From positions 2,406,501-2,470,500 of the forward strand of contig NC_019703.1 in the NCBI RefSeq assembly GCF_000317045.1: 64,000 nucleotides of DNA, read 5' to 3'. A program made the position numbers and the translations under genes. The notes beneath the pieces were generated by a model that was not told the DNA's origin, did no database searches, and saw only the letters and a list, made by a program, of their open reading frames with translations. This DNA comes from Geitlerinema sp. PCC 7407 (GTDB lineage: Bacteria; Cyanobacteriota; Cyanobacteriia; PCC-7407). Positions 8,477-17,336 of this stretch are shown here, in pieces (the first letter of the stretch is position 1; every line of letters starts with the position of its first letter).

Positions 8477-8480
8477 AACG

Positions 8481-10199
8481 ATGAGTCTGGAAACACCCCT
8501 GGGATCGGTTGTTCAGGGCTCGTTGAGCCAAGGCTTGGAAGTGCGTCTCCACGCAGACGTCTCGGTGGAGGAGATGCGCGTGGGGAAATTTCTTGTCGTT
8601 CAGGGGACGCGATCGCGCTTTTTCTGCATGCTGACTGACGTGGTGCTGGGCACCACCAGCCCCCGCATTTTGGCCAATCCGCCCGATCCCGCCAACGGTT
8701 TTTTGCGTGAGGTCTTGGCGGGCTCCGGGACCTACGGCACCGTGAACCTGTCGCCCATGCTGATGTTCACGCCGCGCGAAGCCCCGATCGCCTCAACCAA
8801 CGGCAGCAAAAACGGCAAGAGCAGCAGCGGGCTCGCTTCCTTCGAGGCGCAAAGCAGCGCCGAGATCGACCTGCTGCCGGTCAAGACGATCCCCAGCCAC
8901 TTTAGTCAGGTCTTTGAGGCCAGCGATCGCGACTTTCGGGCGGTTTTTGGCTGGGAAGACGATCCCCACCGCCGCAACTTCGCCATCGGTGAGCCCATCG
9001 ACATGGCCGTGCCGGTGTGTCTCGACCTCGATCGCTTCGTCGAGCGCAGCAACGGCGTCTTCGGCAAGTCCGGCACCGGCAAATCCTTTCTCACCCGGCT
9101 CCTGCTGTCTGGGATCATTCGCAAGCAGGCCGCCGTGAATTTGATCTTTGATATGCACTCGGAATATGGCTGGGAGGCCGCCCGCGAAGGCAAAACCTTC
9201 AGCACCGTCAAAGGTCTGCGCCAGCTTTTCCCCGGCCAGGTGCAGATCTATACGCTTGACCCCGAATCCACCAAGCGGCGCGGGGTGCGAGACGCCCAAG
9301 AACTCTATATCAGCTACGACCAAATCGAGGTCGAAGATCTCGCCCTCGTGCGCAACGAGCTGAATCTCTCCGAGGCCAGTCTCGAGAACGCGATCATTCT
9401 GCGCAACGAGTTTGGGCGCGCCTGGATCGCGCGGCTCCTGACGATGAATAACCAGGAGATCCAGGAGTTTTGTGAGACCAAGATGGGCAGCAAGTCCTCG
9501 ATCATGGCGCTCCAGCGCAAGCTGACCCGCCTCGACGACCTGCGCTACCTCAAGCAAAGCTCTCCCCACAATTACGTCGGCCAAATTTTGGATGCGTTGG
9601 AAGCCGGGAAAAACGTGGTGATCGAGTTTGGATCCCAGTCCAACATGCTCTCTTATATGTTGGCGACCAACGTGATCGCTCGCCGGATCCACCAGGCCTA
9701 CGTGAAAAAGTCCGAGAAGTTCTTGCAAACCAAGAACCCCAGCGATCGCCCCCGTCAGCTAGTGATCACCATTGAGGAGGCTCACCGCTTTCTCGATCCG
9801 AGCACCGTGCGCCAGACCATTTTCGGCACGATCGCGCGGGAGATGCGCAAATACTTTGTGACGCTGCTGGTGGTCGATCAGCGGCCCTCCGGCATCGACA
9901 ATGAAGTGATGTCTCAGATCGGGACGCGTATCACGGCCCTGCTCAATGACGAAAAAGATATCGAGGCGATCTTCACAGGCGTCTCGGGATCCCAGGCCCT
10001 GCGATCGGTCTTGGCCAAGCTCGACTCCAAGCAGCAGGCGCTGATCCTGGGCCACGCTGTACCGATGCCCGTAGTAGTACAGACGCGGCCCTACGACGAG
10101 AAGTTTTACGCTGAGATTGGGGATGTCATGTGGGAGGAGCTACCCACCGCCACAGTGCTCAAAGCCGCAGAGTCCGCCAAGGCCGATCTGGGCCTCTAG
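8481..10199 (+). CDS. HerA-like ATPase (DUF87/HAS-barrel)
   Basis: A 572-residue P-loop ATPase of the HerA/FtsK class. The N-terminal part (about 1-90) looks like a HAS-barrel. Walker A is GKSGTGKS near residues 195-202, and Walker B is the hydrophobic strand ending in Glu-Glu-Ala-His near 430. A late Arg-rich segment (VDQRPSG) fits the motor's arginine finger or sensor region. Archaeal HerA works with the nuclease NurA in end resection, and bacterial homologues include DNA pumps and defence components. Here no NurA, Sir2 or other nuclease gene is adjacent, so its role is open. Composition and HIP1 content match the chromosome, suggesting a resident gene. The ATG at 8481 lacks a recognisable ribosome-binding site. 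Confidence 0.8.
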   Translation: MSLETPLGSVVQGSLSQGLEVRLHADVSVEEMRVGKFLVVQGTRSRFFCMLTDVVLGTTSPRILANPPDPANGFLREVLAGSGTYGTVNLSPMLMFTPREAPIASTNGSKNGKSSSGLASFEAQSSAEIDLLPVKTIPSHFSQVFEASDRDFRAVFGWEDDPHRRNFAIGEPIDMAVPVCLDLDRFVERSNGVFGKSGTGKSFLTRLLLSGIIRKQAAVNLIFDMHSEYGWEAAREGKTFSTVKGLRQLFPGQVQIYTLDPESTKRRGVRDAQELYISYDQIEVEDLALVRNELNLSEASLENAIILRNEFGRAWIARLLTMNNQEIQEFCETKMGSKSSIMALQRKLTRLDDLRYLKQSSPHNYVGQILDALEAGKNVVIEFGSQSNMLSYMLATNVIARRIHQAYVKKSEKFLQTKNPSDRPRQLVITIEEAHRFLDPSTVRQTIFGTIAREMRKYFVTLLVVDQRPSGIDNEVMSQIGTRITALLNDEKDIEAIFTGVSGSQALRSVLAKLDSKQQALILGHAVPMPVVVQTRPYDEKFYAEIGDVMWEELPTATVLKAAESAKADLGL

Positions 10200-10406
10200 G
10201 GAACCCGACGCTTCATTTTGCGCTGAATCAAGACTGTGAGGGTGGTTTACTCGCGATCGCTCGGCCGATCTGGGCCTAGCTCGGTGTCCATTGAAAGGCG
10301 ATCGCCTTCTCCAGCACCTGCCCGATGGCGGGAAAACTCCCCTGCCGGGGCCTCCCAAAAGTTCGGTTATCTACCCCCGCGACTCTCTTTTCAATTCTCT
10401 TTTACT

Positions 10407-10427
10407 AGTACACAATTATCATGTACT
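10407..10427. promoter_or_regulatory. inverted repeat AGTACA-N9-TGTACT
   Basis: Perfect 6-bp arms with a 9-bp AT-rich spacer, about 600 bp upstream of the sigma factor start. It superficially resembles half-sites of the cyanobacterial LexA box, but the spacing is wrong. It is an operator candidate only. Confidence 0.35.
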
Positions 10428-10635
10428 GAGTAATTCTGGCTCAGGGAGGTGGCCAAATCGTTGCTTTTTCGGACCGCCAAAACAGCAAGCACTGCAAGGG
10501 TTTGCCCCTCAGCAAGCGCGTGATTTCTACTCTCTTCATCTCACCGAGATGGGCGCTCCACAGCGCTCTATCGCGAGTCTAGTTCGTGCCTAAATCACTC
10601 TGTTGGATGAATCCTTCTGTCTTTACGAACGTCTA

Positions 10636-10657
10636 TATTTGTATTACGATACAAATA
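10636..10657. promoter_or_regulatory. 22-bp perfect inverted repeat upstream of the sigma factor
   Basis: TATTTGTAT and ATACAAATA are perfect 9-bp arms around a TACG core. The AT-rich, symmetric form is what a dimeric repressor or activator would bind. It lies about 370 bp before the sigma factor ATG, within the long leader. Confidence 0.45.
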
Positions 10658-11025
10658 CAAACTCATACTGACTTCGGATTAGAGGCCAAAGGGAGATTCT
10701 GAGTCCTGGATTACCCAGTCTGCCGCCCCTAAGCCCACTTCCTCAGTAGTGTGTGGCGTTTCGCAAACGGCAGAGCTAAACTTGCCGGATGCCCGAGGTT
10801 CCAGCTTCAGTTGAACGTTGTTTTTCTTCAACTGATTTGTCCATTTATGATCCCAACGACCTAGCGCGCAGGGTGAGTTGGGTGGCTCCACCGTCCTTTA
10901 GTTGCGCACGTTGTTTGTTTTCCAGAGAGTCTCAAGTTCCTTCCTTGATCCCGCCCCATCTTTTGTCTCTGGCTACGTCCGTTACTCATCCTCAATACTC
11001 GCTTTACGGAGCCCAACACAGACCG

Positions 11026-12009
11026 ATGACTTCTGCTAACACAGTTGAGAACAAAAACAGACCTACCCTCCATACTGACATGGTACGGACCTATCTGCAT
11101 GAAATCGGTCGTGTGCCTCTTCTGACCCACGAGCAAGAGATCATCTACGGCAAGCAGGTTCAGCAGATGATGGCGCTGCTGCAAAAGCAGGAGGCGATCG
11201 CCGAGACCCTCGGCCGCGAGCCGTCCCAGCAAGAGTGGGCAGAGGGAGTCCAGCTGAGCGAGGCCGATCTGGCCAAGGCGCTCAAGCAAGGTCAGCGTGC
11301 CAAGCAAAAGATGATCGAGGCCAATCTGCGATTGGTGGTATCGATCGCGAAGAAATATCAAAAGCGCAATCTAGAATTCTTGGACCTGATTCAGGAAGGA
11401 ACCCTCGGCCTAGAGCGCGGGGTAGAGAAATTTGATCCCTCTCGGGGTTATAAATTCTCGACCTACGCCTACTGGTGGATTCGCCAGGCGATCACCCGGG
11501 CGATCGCCCAGCAGGCCCGCACGATCCGCCTGCCGATCCATATCACCGAGAAACTCAACAAGATCAAGCGCACCCAGCGAGAGCTGGCGCAGAAGTTTGG
11601 CCGCAGCGCCACCCCAGCGGAGATCGCTGAGGCCCTAGAGCTAGAGACTGAGCAGATTCGCGAATATCTCACCATCTCTCGCCAGCCGATTTCTCTCGAC
11701 GTGCGGGTGGGAGACAATCAGGATACGGAGCTGCAAGAGCTGCTGGAAGATGAGGGCGCGTCGCCGGAGCAGTACACCGCCCAGGAGTCTCTGCGCCACG
11801 ATCTCGACGGACTGATGTCTGAGCTGACTCAGCAGCAGCGAGATGTGTTGAATCTCCGCTTTGGGTTAGTAGACGGCCACGGTCTCTCTCTAGCCAAAGT
11901 GGGAGAAAGGCTCAATCTCAGCCGTGAGCGAGTCCGTCAACTGGAGCGTCAGGCGCTCGATCATCTGCGTCGCCGTCGCGCTTTGGTAAGAGAGTATCTG
12001 GCCAGCTAG
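11026..12009 (+). CDS. group 2 RNA polymerase sigma-70 factor
   Basis: 327 residues with the architecture of cyanobacterial group 2 sigma factors: region 1.2 ([15 protein letters not shown]-like, near residue 20), region 2 ([28 protein letters not shown] and the -10-recognition segment with [15 protein letters not shown] near 145-165), region 3 ([11 protein letters not shown]) and region 4 ([20 protein letters not shown], the -35 helix-turn-helix). It redirects RNA polymerase to alternative promoters, often in stress or light/dark response. The opening resembles SigD of Synechocystis, but I cannot assign the paralogue with certainty. The ATG at 11026 gives the family N terminus; an upstream in-frame extension to 10789 is unlikely to be translated. 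A second candidate operator lies in its leader. Confidence 0.92.
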   Translation: MTSANTVENKNRPTLHTDMVRTYLHEIGRVPLLTHEQEIIYGKQVQQMMALLQKQEAIAETLGREPSQQEWAEGVQLSEADLAKALKQGQRAKQKMIEANLRLVVSIAKKYQKRNLEFLDLIQEGTLGLERGVEKFDPSRGYKFSTYAYWWIRQAITRAIAQQARTIRLPIHITEKLNKIKRTQRELAQKFGRSATPAEIAEALELETEQIREYLTISRQPISLDVRVGDNQDTELQELLEDEGASPEQYTAQESLRHDLDGLMSELTQQQRDVLNLRFGLVDGHGLSLAKVGERLNLSRERVRQLERQALDHLRRRRALVREYLAS

Positions 12010-12184
12010 TGAGTGAATGCTCTCCATAGGGTTGATGGCAAACAGCCCGTCAGCATGCGAAGACTAAAGAGGGACGCTTCAATCAGGAAACATTTTGTAA
12101 ACGTTTGTAACTTTTACGTAAATGCCTGGTGCAGAAGGTGAATCCCTTTATTGAGAGTACGGTTGGTTTTAGGAGGAAGCTGCG

Positions 12185-12712
12185 ATGAACAGCCAATCTA
12201 GTTTTTCCGCAACACACTGGTTTTCGAGACTGCGTAGCGGAGCGATCGCGGCTTCCTTCCTTTTCGTTGGTTTAATAGGAGGAGCCGTTGCTGCTCAAGA
12301 GGTTGCGGGTTCTGAAGCTGAACCGATCGCAGCCAGCCAGACGCTGCCGGGAGACGGTATCTATCTCTACGGCCAGTCAGCCGAGCCTGAGCAGATTGGC
12401 CAGGCCTATATGGTTTTTGAGGCGCGTCAAGGAAAGGTGGTTGGCGCTTTCTATATGCCCCGATCGTCTTTTGACTGCTTCTACGGAGATCTCGGTAGCC
12501 AGCAGATGGCGCTGAAGATTGTCGATAGCTACGGCGAGGGAACCTACGACTATGCGATCGCCCTCGAGAGCACTCAGCCGATCGCCAGCGCCGCAGGCGG
12601 CACCAGCACCCTCGGCATCGAAGGATTTCAGCCCCTAGAGATCGTCAGCAGCAACGACCAGCGCATCCTGGAGACTTGCAAAGCTGAGTATCAAGATCAA
12701 GTGTGGCAATAG
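12185..12712 (+). CDS. secreted hypothetical protein
   Basis: 175 residues with a strong ribosome-binding site (AGGAGG at 12171-12176). A hydrophobic segment (about 19-36) ends in VAAQE, looking like a cleavable signal peptide. The mature part has a GDGIYLYGQ motif near residue 56, a region suggesting an all-beta fold, and two Cys (in SFDCFYGD and ETCKAEY) that could form a disulfide outside the cytoplasm. I think related secreted proteins occur across cyanobacteria, but I know no function. It is probably transcribed alone. Confidence 0.75.
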   Translation: MNSQSSFSATHWFSRLRSGAIAASFLFVGLIGGAVAAQEVAGSEAEPIAASQTLPGDGIYLYGQSAEPEQIGQAYMVFEARQGKVVGAFYMPRSSFDCFYGDLGSQQMALKIVDSYGEGTYDYAIALESTQPIASAAGGTSTLGIEGFQPLEIVSSNDQRILETCKAEYQDQVWQ

Positions 12713-12794
12713 CTCAAAGATAGAGAAGAAGAGCGCCGTGCGGTTCTCCTTTTCACGCTGATAGAGCTTCAATTGATACATTTTCCAGTTTATT

Positions 12795-12825
12795 ATACCT
12801 CTTCCAAATTATCTGGAAGAGGTAT
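12795..12825. terminator. 12-bp-arm hairpin between the secreted protein and the NACHT gene
   Basis: ATACCTCTTCCA (12795-12806) and TGGAAGAGGTAT (12814-12825) are perfect arms around a 7-nt loop. There is no strong T tract on either side, so it may be a weak terminator, an operator for the NACHT gene, or a mark of the island's left boundary. Confidence 0.5.
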
Positions 12826-12930
12826 TCCGTATAAGCTTACCAAGCGACATAAATAATCTTATGAATTTGACAATCACTCTTGTAGCCTTCTAAGAGAGAA
12901 TAGCTTTGTATTTTATTATTTCTTGTCACA

Positions 12931-15783
12931 ATGAGCAGTAATTTTCATGGCCGTTCAATAAAAAAACCTGTTTCTATTTGGAAGCGCGATCTCGGAGTAG
13001 ACCTCAAAGATTTATTTAAATCTTTGACCAAATTTTTGATTGATGGCGGAACTCAAAACTGGAGCGCTCTAGCTAAAGATTTAGTAGATATAGCAGCATC
13101 TGTAAGAGTTAAATTAAGCTTTGAGCAAGTGGCACGGTTACTAATCTTTCGCTCGCTACAACGGGCAATTGTAAAACTGATCCAAGACAATCATGGTTTT
13201 ATAAAAGTACCTTTAAATTTGACTGATAAAGAATTATCAAAACTGTACGAACGCCTTGATCATTTGCTAGAAACGACAGAGGTTAAAATTACTCTTAATT
13301 TTCTTGAGGAACCAAAAAATTTATCGATTTTGCCACAAATACAGAGTAGCTTGAGTGAGTGGCTAAAAGTTTTCGGAGCAGATCCAGTTCAAGCCCAATT
13401 GATAAGCGCTCGTTTGCCAGGAACTTTTGTCATAGCTCTAGACGAGGAGTGGCGAGATCGTTCAAGGGATTATGAAGTACTCTTCAGTAATGACACGCCC
13501 TTTACTAAAGGAGCGGTCCAAGAAGAAGCGTGGCAACAGTATAAGACTTGGCTACAAAAGCAAGTTGAGGAACCCATATTTCTTGGAGCTTTTGGCCTAA
13601 AGCAAGTGTATGTGCCACTTAAAGCCTATTACAACTGTAAGGCAAGGACTGCATCGAACAAAGAGTCCAGGTATAACAACTCAACGGACAAACTTCAAGA
13701 AAAGCAAGTGGTCGACTTATCCCAAGAAATTCATGCTTGGCTAGAGAAGCCCAATATTGAAGACACTATACGTGTAATTTGTGGTGGATTAGGCTCTGGA
13801 AAATCGTCTTTTACAAAGATGTTAGCTGCTGATTTAGCCGAAAAAACGCATTTATTAGTCTTATGGGTACCTCTTCATAAATTAGTTTTGGAGACCTCGC
13901 TGAGAAATGCAATTAATTCTTGGGCTAAGATTTATCACAAAATAGTTCCGCTTAAATCTCCAGAAGATCATGAGTCTCAACAGAGACTACTAATTATTTT
14001 TGATGGCCTAGATGAGTTTTCAATGTCAGGCAAGGTGAGCAGCGAAGCTACGCAGCAGTTTATGCACGCAGTTCAAGAGCTAGTTTCTCCTTTTAACCAG
14101 AATGAGGCTCGACTTCAAGTACTAATTAGCGGACGAGATCTAGTGATTCAAACAATTATCAAAAAGGTACGTCACAAGGAGAAAGTTCTATACCTTTTGC
14201 CTTACTTTGTACCAGAAGAACAACGCAAAGAGTACAAAGATAATAATGGGCATCTATCCGAGGATCAGCGGCATACGTGGTGGCGTAAATATGGGGAACT
14301 CAATGGCCAGGAATATACTGGCTTACCACGAGAATTGGACCGTTATAATCTAATCGAACTTACCGCCCAGCCTCTGCTCAATTATTTGTTGGCTTTGACT
14401 TATGAGCGAAAGCGTCTAGTCTTTTCTAGAGCAGTTGATTTAAATATCATCTATGATAATCTCCTCGAGGATGTTTATGAGCGGCAATGGGCTGACAAGC
14501 AAGGACACTACACACTAGATGATTTACACCTAGAAGAGTTTATCTACATTTTAGAAGAAGTTGCTCTTGCGATATGGCATGATCAAGATAGAGGTGCAGC
14601 AACGACTGAGAAAATTAAAATCTATTGTGAGCGTAGTGGTCTTAAAAAACCATTAGAAATTTTTCAACAAGAGGCCGAAGCAGGGGTCATTCGTTTGCTG
14701 ACAGCCTTCTACTTTCGCGAAGGGAATAATACACTAGGCAAAGAAAAAATATTTGAATTTACTCACAAGAGCTTTGGAGAGTACCTGACAGCCCGACGTA
14801 TTGTTAGAGGAATAGGCGAAATCGCTTCTAAACTTGCACAGCATCAACAGAATAAGAACAAGGGCTGGGGTGAGAAAGAAGCATTAATTTACTGGGCTAC
14901 TCTGTGTGGTCCATCAGACATAGATTTCTATCTATTAGAATTTATTCGCAATGAGATACGGCGCCACCCTGAAGAGAGCGTAGCAAACTGGCAACAAAGC
15001 TTGACGAAACTGTTTGAGGTTATGCTGAAATATGGGATGCCTATGGAGTGCTTAACCCCCAGACCTGACTGCTATGCGGAAGAAGCTCGCCAAGCTCAGA
15101 ACTCTGAGGTAGCTCTTTTAGCAGTTCTCAATGCTTGTGCTCGCTATACGCAAGAAATAGTGAATATTGAGTGGACTTCAGAGGTTTTTGGAACCTGGCT
15201 AGGAAGAGTTCAAGGTCAAGTAATGAATCGTCATTTCAAAGAGAGAAGCCTTGTTCTTCAATGCTTAGGATTTCTCAATCTAAAAAACTGTATTTTGGTT
15301 TGCAGAAATCTAGACGGATCCAACCTCGTTAGGACAAATCTCGCTGAAGCAGATCTTGCAGGGGCAAGCCTGTTTGGAGCCGATTTGGAAGGAGCTAATT
15401 TAGAACAGGCAAACTTGCATGAAGCAAACTTAGCAGAGGCAGCATTATTTGATGCGAATTTGAGTAAAGCAACCCTGGTTGCTGCAAGATTAGAAGGGGC
15501 TGGCTTGGAAGGAGCTAATCTTAAAGAGGCAAGGTTATTTTGTGCAAATCTAGTTGGCGCCAATCTAGAAAGAGCAAATTTGGAAGGTGCCGATTTAGGA
15601 AATGTCGATTTGACAGCCGCAAATCTCATTAAAGCCAATCTTCAAGGTGTCAATATCGAACATGCGAATTTTTCCTCTGTTCGTTGGACTGGGGAAACTT
15701 CTTGGCAAGGTGTACAAGGATTAGAAACTGTTAAAGGTATGTCAATAGATTTGCAGAAGCACTTAGGGATTCAGACTGATTAA
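12931..15783 (+). CDS. NACHT-type STAND NTPase with C-terminal pentapeptide repeats
   Basis: A 950-residue protein. The N-terminal third (about 1-270) is not recognised. A P-loop GGLGSGKS lies near residue 284, and the Walker B strand ends in DGLDEF near 356, the acidic signature of NACHT NTPases. A helical, winged-helix-like region runs to about 770. From about 780 to 925 it is a pentapeptide-repeat beta-helix, roughly 27 repeats of the A(D/N)LXX type. STAND NTPases switch by ATP-driven oligomerisation, and many bacterial NACHT proteins act in antiphage defence. Here the pentapeptide domain may be the sensor and the N terminus an unknown effector; this is inference. The gene is markedly AT-rich, uses A/T-ending codons unlike its neighbours, and contains no GCGATCGC, which suggests horizontal acquisition. 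No good ribosome-binding site precedes the ATG. Confidence 0.85.
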   Translation: MSSNFHGRSIKKPVSIWKRDLGVDLKDLFKSLTKFLIDGGTQNWSALAKDLVDIAASVRVKLSFEQVARLLIFRSLQRAIVKLIQDNHGFIKVPLNLTDKELSKLYERLDHLLETTEVKITLNFLEEPKNLSILPQIQSSLSEWLKVFGADPVQAQLISARLPGTFVIALDEEWRDRSRDYEVLFSNDTPFTKGAVQEEAWQQYKTWLQKQVEEPIFLGAFGLKQVYVPLKAYYNCKARTASNKESRYNNSTDKLQEKQVVDLSQEIHAWLEKPNIEDTIRVICGGLGSGKSSFTKMLAADLAEKTHLLVLWVPLHKLVLETSLRNAINSWAKIYHKIVPLKSPEDHESQQRLLIIFDGLDEFSMSGKVSSEATQQFMHAVQELVSPFNQNEARLQVLISGRDLVIQTIIKKVRHKEKVLYLLPYFVPEEQRKEYKDNNGHLSEDQRHTWWRKYGELNGQEYTGLPRELDRYNLIELTAQPLLNYLLALTYERKRLVFSRAVDLNIIYDNLLEDVYERQWADKQGHYTLDDLHLEEFIYILEEVALAIWHDQDRGAATTEKIKIYCERSGLKKPLEIFQQEAEAGVIRLLTAFYFREGNNTLGKEKIFEFTHKSFGEYLTARRIVRGIGEIASKLAQHQQNKNKGWGEKEALIYWATLCGPSDIDFYLLEFIRNEIRRHPEESVANWQQSLTKLFEVMLKYGMPMECLTPRPDCYAEEARQAQNSEVALLAVLNACARYTQEIVNIEWTSEVFGTWLGRVQGQVMNRHFKERSLVLQCLGFLNLKNCILVCRNLDGSNLVRTNLAEADLAGASLFGADLEGANLEQANLHEANLAEAALFDANLSKATLVAARLEGAGLEGANLKEARLFCANLVGANLERANLEGADLGNVDLTAANLIKANLQGVNIEHANFSSVRWTGETSWQGVQGLETVKGMSIDLQKHLGIQTD
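15290..15680 (+). repeat. 15-bp-period repeats encoding pentapeptide repeats
   Basis: The DNA has a 15-bp period (GGAGCTAATTTAGAA-like units) matching about 27 five-residue repeats at the C terminus of the NACHT protein. It is a coding repeat and not a CRISPR or satellite. Confidence 0.8.
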
Positions 15784-15850
15784 GATAGAGAGATGAGAAT
15801 GGTCAAGGTTGTACTCATAAATTAGCGAAGAAAATAAATTAACAAAGAAA

Positions 15851-15881
15851 AACCGAGGTCTTTGAAGATCCTCGGTCTTTT
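15851..15881. terminator. bidirectional terminator after the NACHT gene
   Basis: ACCGAGG/CCTCGGT (15852-15858 and 15870-15876), extended inward by TCTT/AAGA, forms a strong stem. It has CTTTT after it on the plus strand and TTTTT on the minus strand. It closes the AT-rich island; HIP1 resumes about 40 bp further on. Confidence 0.8.
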
Positions 15882-15950
15882 AGTCTGTTAGATCCCTCGA
15901 AAAGTCGAGGTGAGAGTTCCCAGGCGATCGCCCTTTGCTAGAGCGACCTC

Positions 15951-16169
15951 TTAGTCCATGGCCGAGAGGTCATCGGCGACAGTCACTCGGTGGCGGTAGA
16001 TGGCGTAGAGAAGACGATCGATGGAGGCTTGCTCCTCGTCCGTGAGGGAGTCCGAGAGCAGAGCCGCCAAGAGGCCGTAGCGATCGGCGAGGGTGAGGTT
16101 GCCGGTGAGGCTAGCGTAGGCAAACAGTTCAGCGACGGCACCGGGGATGAGAGAGAGGGGGGTCTGCAT
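15951..16169 (-). CDS. small conserved-looking hypothetical protein
   Basis: 72 residues, mostly helical, with an ADRYGLLAALL segment and a late DEEQASIDRLLYAIYRHR segment. It has the feel of the small helical proteins widespread in cyanobacteria that often sit beside regulatory or photosystem genes. I know no function. Codon use and base composition match the chromosome. The ATG at 16169 lacks a clear ribosome-binding site. The coordinate choice is simple because the frame is closed just upstream. Confidence 0.6.
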   Translation of the reverse strand: MQTPLSLIPGAVAELFAYASLTGNLTLADRYGLLAALLSDSLTDEEQASIDRLLYAIYRHRVTVADDLSAMD

Positions 16170-16583
16170 AGGACGAACGGTCTGGGAACTCTGTATCTTT
16201 AATATCTTCTTTTTGAGCTAGGTTTCTGGTGATGATAAGGCCCCAAACCTGTGATAGTCGAGCGTTTGATCTGTGACGGGTAGCATCACTAGACAGTGAC
16301 TCTGACAAGCTTAAAAAGTGATAAAGGTCACATTTTTTGTATCGCCACGCCCACATCCTTCTCAGAGCAAGCGGTTCAGGGATTTAGCAGATTTTCACCT
16401 TGTGCAGGCGATCGCGGCTTTTTAGCAAGACGGGTATCGGAGAGCCCCTAGAGAATTTAGCTAAATCTTGCACGTTGTATTACTATATAGTAGTATAATA
16501 ATACAAAGGAAGCAGAGACCCACACTCAAAGTCCTGCCCCTTTCTGGCTTACATCGCCCCCACCTCACTAGGAGAGTGACAGT
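16170..16583. other. intergenic region before the sulfur operon
   Basis: About 414 bp without a convincing gene. The left part is the promoter side of the small minus-strand gene. The right part has an AT-rich palindromic block, listed separately, just before the persulfide dioxygenase. Confidence 0.5.
16475..16506. promoter_or_regulatory. nested palindromes, putative operator of the sulfur operon
   Basis: TTGTATTA (16475-16482) and TAATACAA (16499-16506) are inverted arms. Within them TACTATATAGTA (16481-16492) is a perfect 12-bp palindrome. The block ends about 78 bp upstream of the persulfide dioxygenase ATG. In other bacteria, persulfide dioxygenase-rhodanese-exporter operons are repressed by ArsR-family persulfide sensors (BigR, SqrR) that bind AT-rich palindromes. 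This is the obvious place for such a site, though no arsR-type gene is in the window. Confidence 0.5.
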
Positions 16584-17276
16584 ATGCTCTTTCGCCAACT
16601 CTTTGATCCCGAAACCAGCACCTACACCTATCTGATTGCCGATCCTGAGAGCCGCGAAGCAGTGCTTGTCGATCCGGTCATTGAGCAGATAGAGCGCGAT
16701 CGCACTTTGCTCCAGGAGCTCGGCCTCACCCTCAAGGCGTGCCTCGAAACCCACATTCACGCCGACCACATCACCGGCACCGCTGAGCTGCGCCGCTTGA
16801 CGGGCTGCCAAGGCATCGTGCCCGAGAACGCCCAAGCGGCCTGCGCCGATCGCTTTATTCGAGATGGCGAGGTGTTGCAGGTGGGTAATATCTCCATCGA
16901 GGCGATCGCCACGCCAGGGCACACCGACAGCCACTTTGCCTACTGGGTCAATCAGACCCATGTGCTGACCGGGGACGCGCTGCTCATCCGGGGCTGCGGC
17001 CGGACTGACTTCCAGAGCGGCGACGCAGGCACGCTTTACGACAGCGTGACCCAGCGCCTGTACAGCCTGCCGGACAGCACGCTGGTCTATCCCGGTCACG
17101 ACTATCGCGGCCTCACGGTGTCCACCATCGGCGAAGAAAAGCAGTGGAACCGCCGCTTTGTAGGACGCGATCGCGCACAGTTTATCGAATTTATGGCAGG
17201 GCTGAATTTGCCCGACCCTAAAAAAATCATGGAAGCCGTCCCGGCCAATGAGCGCTGCGGAAACGTTGCTCGCTGA
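16584..17276 (+). CDS. persulfide dioxygenase (ETHE1-like metallo-beta-lactamase fold)
   Basis: It oxidises glutathione persulfide to sulfite with oxygen, using a mononuclear iron. The 230-residue protein has the metal motif THIHADH near residue 56 and the ETHE1-type GRTDFQSGD motif near 138. The downstream metal ligands are His112 in TPGHTDSH, the Asp in TGDALLI and the His in YPGHDY. These motifs separate it from glyoxalase II. The start at 16584 follows AGGAGAG. It heads an operon with a rhodanese-membrane protein and a TauE-type exporter, so persulfide oxidation, sulfur transfer and sulfite export are probably coupled. Confidence 0.88.
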   Translation: MLFRQLFDPETSTYTYLIADPESREAVLVDPVIEQIERDRTLLQELGLTLKACLETHIHADHITGTAELRRLTGCQGIVPENAQAACADRFIRDGEVLQVGNISIEAIATPGHTDSHFAYWVNQTHVLTGDALLIRGCGRTDFQSGDAGTLYDSVTQRLYSLPDSTLVYPGHDYRGLTVSTIGEEKQWNRRFVGRDRAQFIEFMAGLNLPDPKKIMEAVPANERCGNVAR

Positions 17277-17336
17277 TTGGCTGCTATCTCACTTTTTTCG
17301 CTCTCGTTCCCTCTCTTTCCCTTGGAGTCTATTGCC

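Larger units (their letters stand above)
10200..11025. other. long leader region upstream of the sigma factor gene
   Basis: No convincing gene is seen in about 826 bp. It contains two clear inverted repeats, listed separately. The sigma factor frame is open upstream of its ATG as far as 10789, but that extension has no sigma-like features. The length suggests a complex promoter or a long untranslated leader. Confidence 0.5.

Noticed and set aside
8793-9728. 311-codon minus-strand frame inside the HerA-like gene
   Set aside because: Long only because GC-rich DNA lacks stops; the plus strand carries clear Walker motifs.
10407-10427. AGTACA-N9-TGTACT as a LexA box
   Set aside because: The cyanobacterial LexA box as I know it has much shorter spacing between half-sites; kept only as a generic inverted repeat.
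10291-10593. 100-codon plus-strand frame in the sigma-factor leader
   Set aside because: Composition does not look coding and it runs across an inverted repeat.
10789-11025. 79-codon N-terminal extension of the sigma factor
   Set aside because: The extension is Ser/Pro/Cys-rich and unlike any sigma factor; the ATG at 11026 gives the usual N terminus.
15258-15638. Minus-strand frame opposite the pentapeptide repeats
   Set aside because: A mirror of the 15-bp repeats, which read as a repetitive frame on both strands; only the plus strand connects to the NACHT domain.
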